From contig NZ_CP149574.1 of the NCBI RefSeq assembly GCF_037890675.1, positions 4,626,874 to 4,690,873 of the forward strand: a stretch of 64,000 nucleotides of DNA, given 5' to 3'. The stretch comes from Methylovirgula sp. 4M-Z18. GTDB lineage: Bacteria > Pseudomonadota > Alphaproteobacteria > Rhizobiales > Beijerinckiaceae. The translations under genes and the position numbers were made by a program. Under the pieces are notes generated by a model. That model searched no databases, was not told where the DNA came from, and worked only from the letters and a program-made list of their open reading frames with translations. Of the stretch, positions 62,525 to 64,000 are shown piece after piece. Numbering within the stretch: the first letter of the stretch is position 1; every line of letters starts with the position of its first letter.

Positions 62525-62793
62525 GGCCTGTTAACACAATTGGATAGGGTCTGGATGAGGTCAAAAATGGTCATAAGCAAGGAGCATTGCGTAGCCGGTA
62601 CGTCCGCACCGGCAAGCATTGCGACGCGGCAGATGACCATTTTTCACCTCACCCCCGAAGGGGGCGTGGCGAATTTGACCGATTGGTGCGTCGCCAATCG
62701 TCGCAAGGCGGACGCCTTGCTTCCTCATGGCTCCTGCCACTCGGTCAAATTCGCTCACGTCCAGACCCCATCCAATTGTGTTAACAGGCCCTA
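62522..62793 (+). repeat. Palindromic element, copy 3
   Basis: 272 bp. Outer arms 62522-62555 and 62760-62793 are 34-bp inverted repeats with one mismatch; core and inner hairpins match copies 1 and 2. The arm reads gggcctgttaacacaattgg, different from the other copies. It fills the gap between ispA and the DUF1345 gene and ends three bases before the latter's ATG. Confidence 0.88.
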
Positions 62794-62796
62794 ACC

Positions 62797-63504
62797 ATGG
62801 ACAGCGGAGTTTTGGCGCAGCATCGCAGGCACTTCGTCCTCGTCCGCTATGTCCGCGCCCGGCCGCGGCTGTTCGTCTGTCTGCTGATCGGCCTTGTTGC
62901 CGGCTTCCTGTTTCCAAGCCATTGGCACCTGGCGACGCGCGTCTTGCTGGCATGGAATCTCGCGACGATTTTGTTTCTGATCAGCATCGGCAGCATGATG
63001 GCGCATGCCCGTCCCGAGACGATCCGCCGCAACGCGGCCCTGCAGGACGAGGGCAAGGGCGTCATCCTCGCGTCTGCGATCGTCGCAGCAACTGCCAGCA
63101 TCGCCGCCATCATCGTGCAATTGGGCGCCGTCAAGGATGCGACAGGCCTCGTGAAATATATGCACCTTGGTCTCGCCTGCAGCACGATTTTGAGTTCCTG
63201 GGCGTTCGTTCATGTGATCTTCGCACTGCATTACGCACATGAATATTTCGACGAATGGCGCAAGGAGAAGAATACCGACCCGAAGAAGCGCGGCCTTGGC
63301 ATTCCCGGCCTCGATGACGTGCCGGATTATATGGACTTTCTTTATTTCGCTTTCGTGATCGGCGTCGCCTCGGCCACCGCCGACATCAACATCACCAGCC
63401 GCACGATCCGCCGCGTCGCGCTGGTGCACTGTGTCGTCGCCTTCTTCTTCAACATGGCGATTCTGGGTTTGACGATCAATATCGCGGCAGGGCTCCTATC
63501 ATAA
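62797..63504 (+). CDS. DUF1345 membrane protein
   Basis: A 235-residue protein with about five membrane helices. DUF1345 marks are LGLACSTILSSWAFVHVIFA followed by LHYAHEYFDEW, and DFLYFAFVIGVASATADINI. Function is unknown. The ATG at 62797 (MDSGVLAQ) lies directly after the palindromic element, so no normal ribosome site is apparent; its upstream region is repeat-derived. Confidence 0.85.
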   Translation: MDSGVLAQHRRHFVLVRYVRARPRLFVCLLIGLVAGFLFPSHWHLATRVLLAWNLATILFLISIGSMMAHARPETIRRNAALQDEGKGVILASAIVAATASIAAIIVQLGAVKDATGLVKYMHLGLACSTILSSWAFVHVIFALHYAHEYFDEWRKEKNTDPKKRGLGIPGLDDVPDYMDFLYFAFVIGVASATADINITSRTIRRVALVHCVVAFFFNMAILGLTINIAAGLLS

Positions 63505-63523
63505 GGCGAGATGGCTCGCGCCC

Positions 63524-64000
63524 TCACTGATTGAACAATTGCTCAAACAGGCCGCCCCCCCGCCGCGGCGGCGGTTGATCGCGGCCGGCATTCGGGATCG
63601 ACGCCGGCGGAACGAGGTCCGGTGGCACATCGGCCTGCCGGACCGGCACCTGATCGGGCTGCGGCATATCGGAGACGACCGCATCCGGTTGCTCTTCGGG
63701 CGGCGGCGCCGGGCTTTGCCAGATGCCGCCGGGCAGGCTGGCCACGGGCACGCCCTGATGCGCCGCGCGCATGTAGCGGCTCCAGATCTCGACCGGCAAG
63801 GAACCGCCGGAGGTGCGCTCGGTCGGCGAGGAATCGTCGTTGCCGAGCCAGACGCCGGTGATCATGTGGCTCGTATAGCCGATGAACCACGCATCGCGGT
63901 AATCCTGGCTCGTGCCGGTCTTGCCGGCGGCCTGCCAGCCCGGCAATTGCGCGCCGCGCGCCGTGCCGGAAATCAGCGTCTCGGTCAGCATGCGGTTCAT
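63524..64000 (-). CDS. Penicillin-binding protein 1A, C-terminal fragment
   Basis: The 3' end of a gene that starts beyond the window. 158 residues carry the transpeptidase KTGTS motif (WQAAGKTGTSQDYRDAWFIG), the block GVWLGNDDSSPTERTSGGSL, and WSRYMRAAHQG, then a Pro-rich tail ending LFEQLFNQ. It belongs to class A bifunctional PBPs that polymerise and crosslink peptidoglycan; mrcA-type naming is reasonable but the start is missing. Confidence 0.9.
   Translation of the reverse strand: MNRMLTETLISGTARGAQLPGWQAAGKTGTSQDYRDAWFIGYTSHMITGVWLGNDDSSPTERTSGGSLPVEIWSRYMRAAHQGVPVASLPGGIWQSPAPPPEEQPDAVVSDMPQPDQVPVRQADVPPDLVPPASIPNAGRDQPPPRRGGGLFEQLFNQ

Overview
The window looks like a chromosomal segment of a GC-rich alphaproteobacterium of the Hyphomicrobiales, probably near Beijerinckiaceae/Methylocystaceae. 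This is inferred from gene content, not from a search. The clues are an ALA synthase (C4 haem route), a divergent phaR/phaA-phaB polyhydroxybutyrate locus, a DUF1476 protein next to purC, a lptM-lysA-ilvA operon, and the rsmI-yraN-gshB neighbourhood with a divergent PBP activator. Almost all of it is housekeeping DNA. I saw no rRNA, tRNA, CRISPR array, prophage or complete insertion sequence.

Layout. 1-5.3 kb: tail of an ECF sigma factor, a quinone oxidoreductase, a tightly overlapping ccmC-ccmD-dsbE cytochrome c maturation cluster, hemA, and mscL. 5.3-10.3 kb: a PLP aminotransferase, an AT-rich pentapeptide-repeat membrane protein that looks acquired, gabT, and an HNH endonuclease. 10.7-16.9 kb: lepA, an SDR plus aldehyde dehydrogenase pair, an FMN/Fe-S glutamate-synthase-like protein, and a small secreted Cys protein. 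16.9-21.6 kb: dnaA, a rhodanese, a Pro/Ala-rich exported protein, and a threonine aldolase. 22-28.6 kb: the gltB-gltD operon and an ABM monooxygenase. 28.8-33.5 kb: a degenerate PAS-GGDEF-EAL protein and the PHB genes. 33.6-37.1 kb: a secreted DUF1444-like protein, a DMT permease, a GNAT protein, rpmF, and infC, which appears to start at ATT. 37.5-44 kb: pgm, a first copy of a palindromic element, an MscS channel, a lytic transglycosylase, DUF1476, and purC. 44-52.5 kb: a C45 hydrolase, a DUF559 nuclease gene framed by a 53-bp inverted repeat, lysA-ilvA, a LysE exporter, an esterase, a DEAD-box helicase, and a GST. 52.5-64 kb: an SGNH hydrolase, gshB, yraN, rsmI, a PBP activator, a LysR/DMT pair, a class I amidotransferase, mtgA, ispA between two further copies of the palindromic element, a DUF1345 protein, and the end of a PBP1A.

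The most unusual material is non-coding. Three roughly 270-bp elements (39.3, 61.3 and 62.5 kb) share a core. Each is closed by an outer inverted repeat of about 34 bp whose sequence differs between copies but stays complementary within each copy. All three begin TAGG and end CCTA. Two of them bracket ispA in opposite orientation, and one supplies its stop codon. A second repeat family, built on a ccttctcc/ggagaagg core, occurs near 39.25 kb and 50.2 kb and as the inverted pair around the DUF559 gene.
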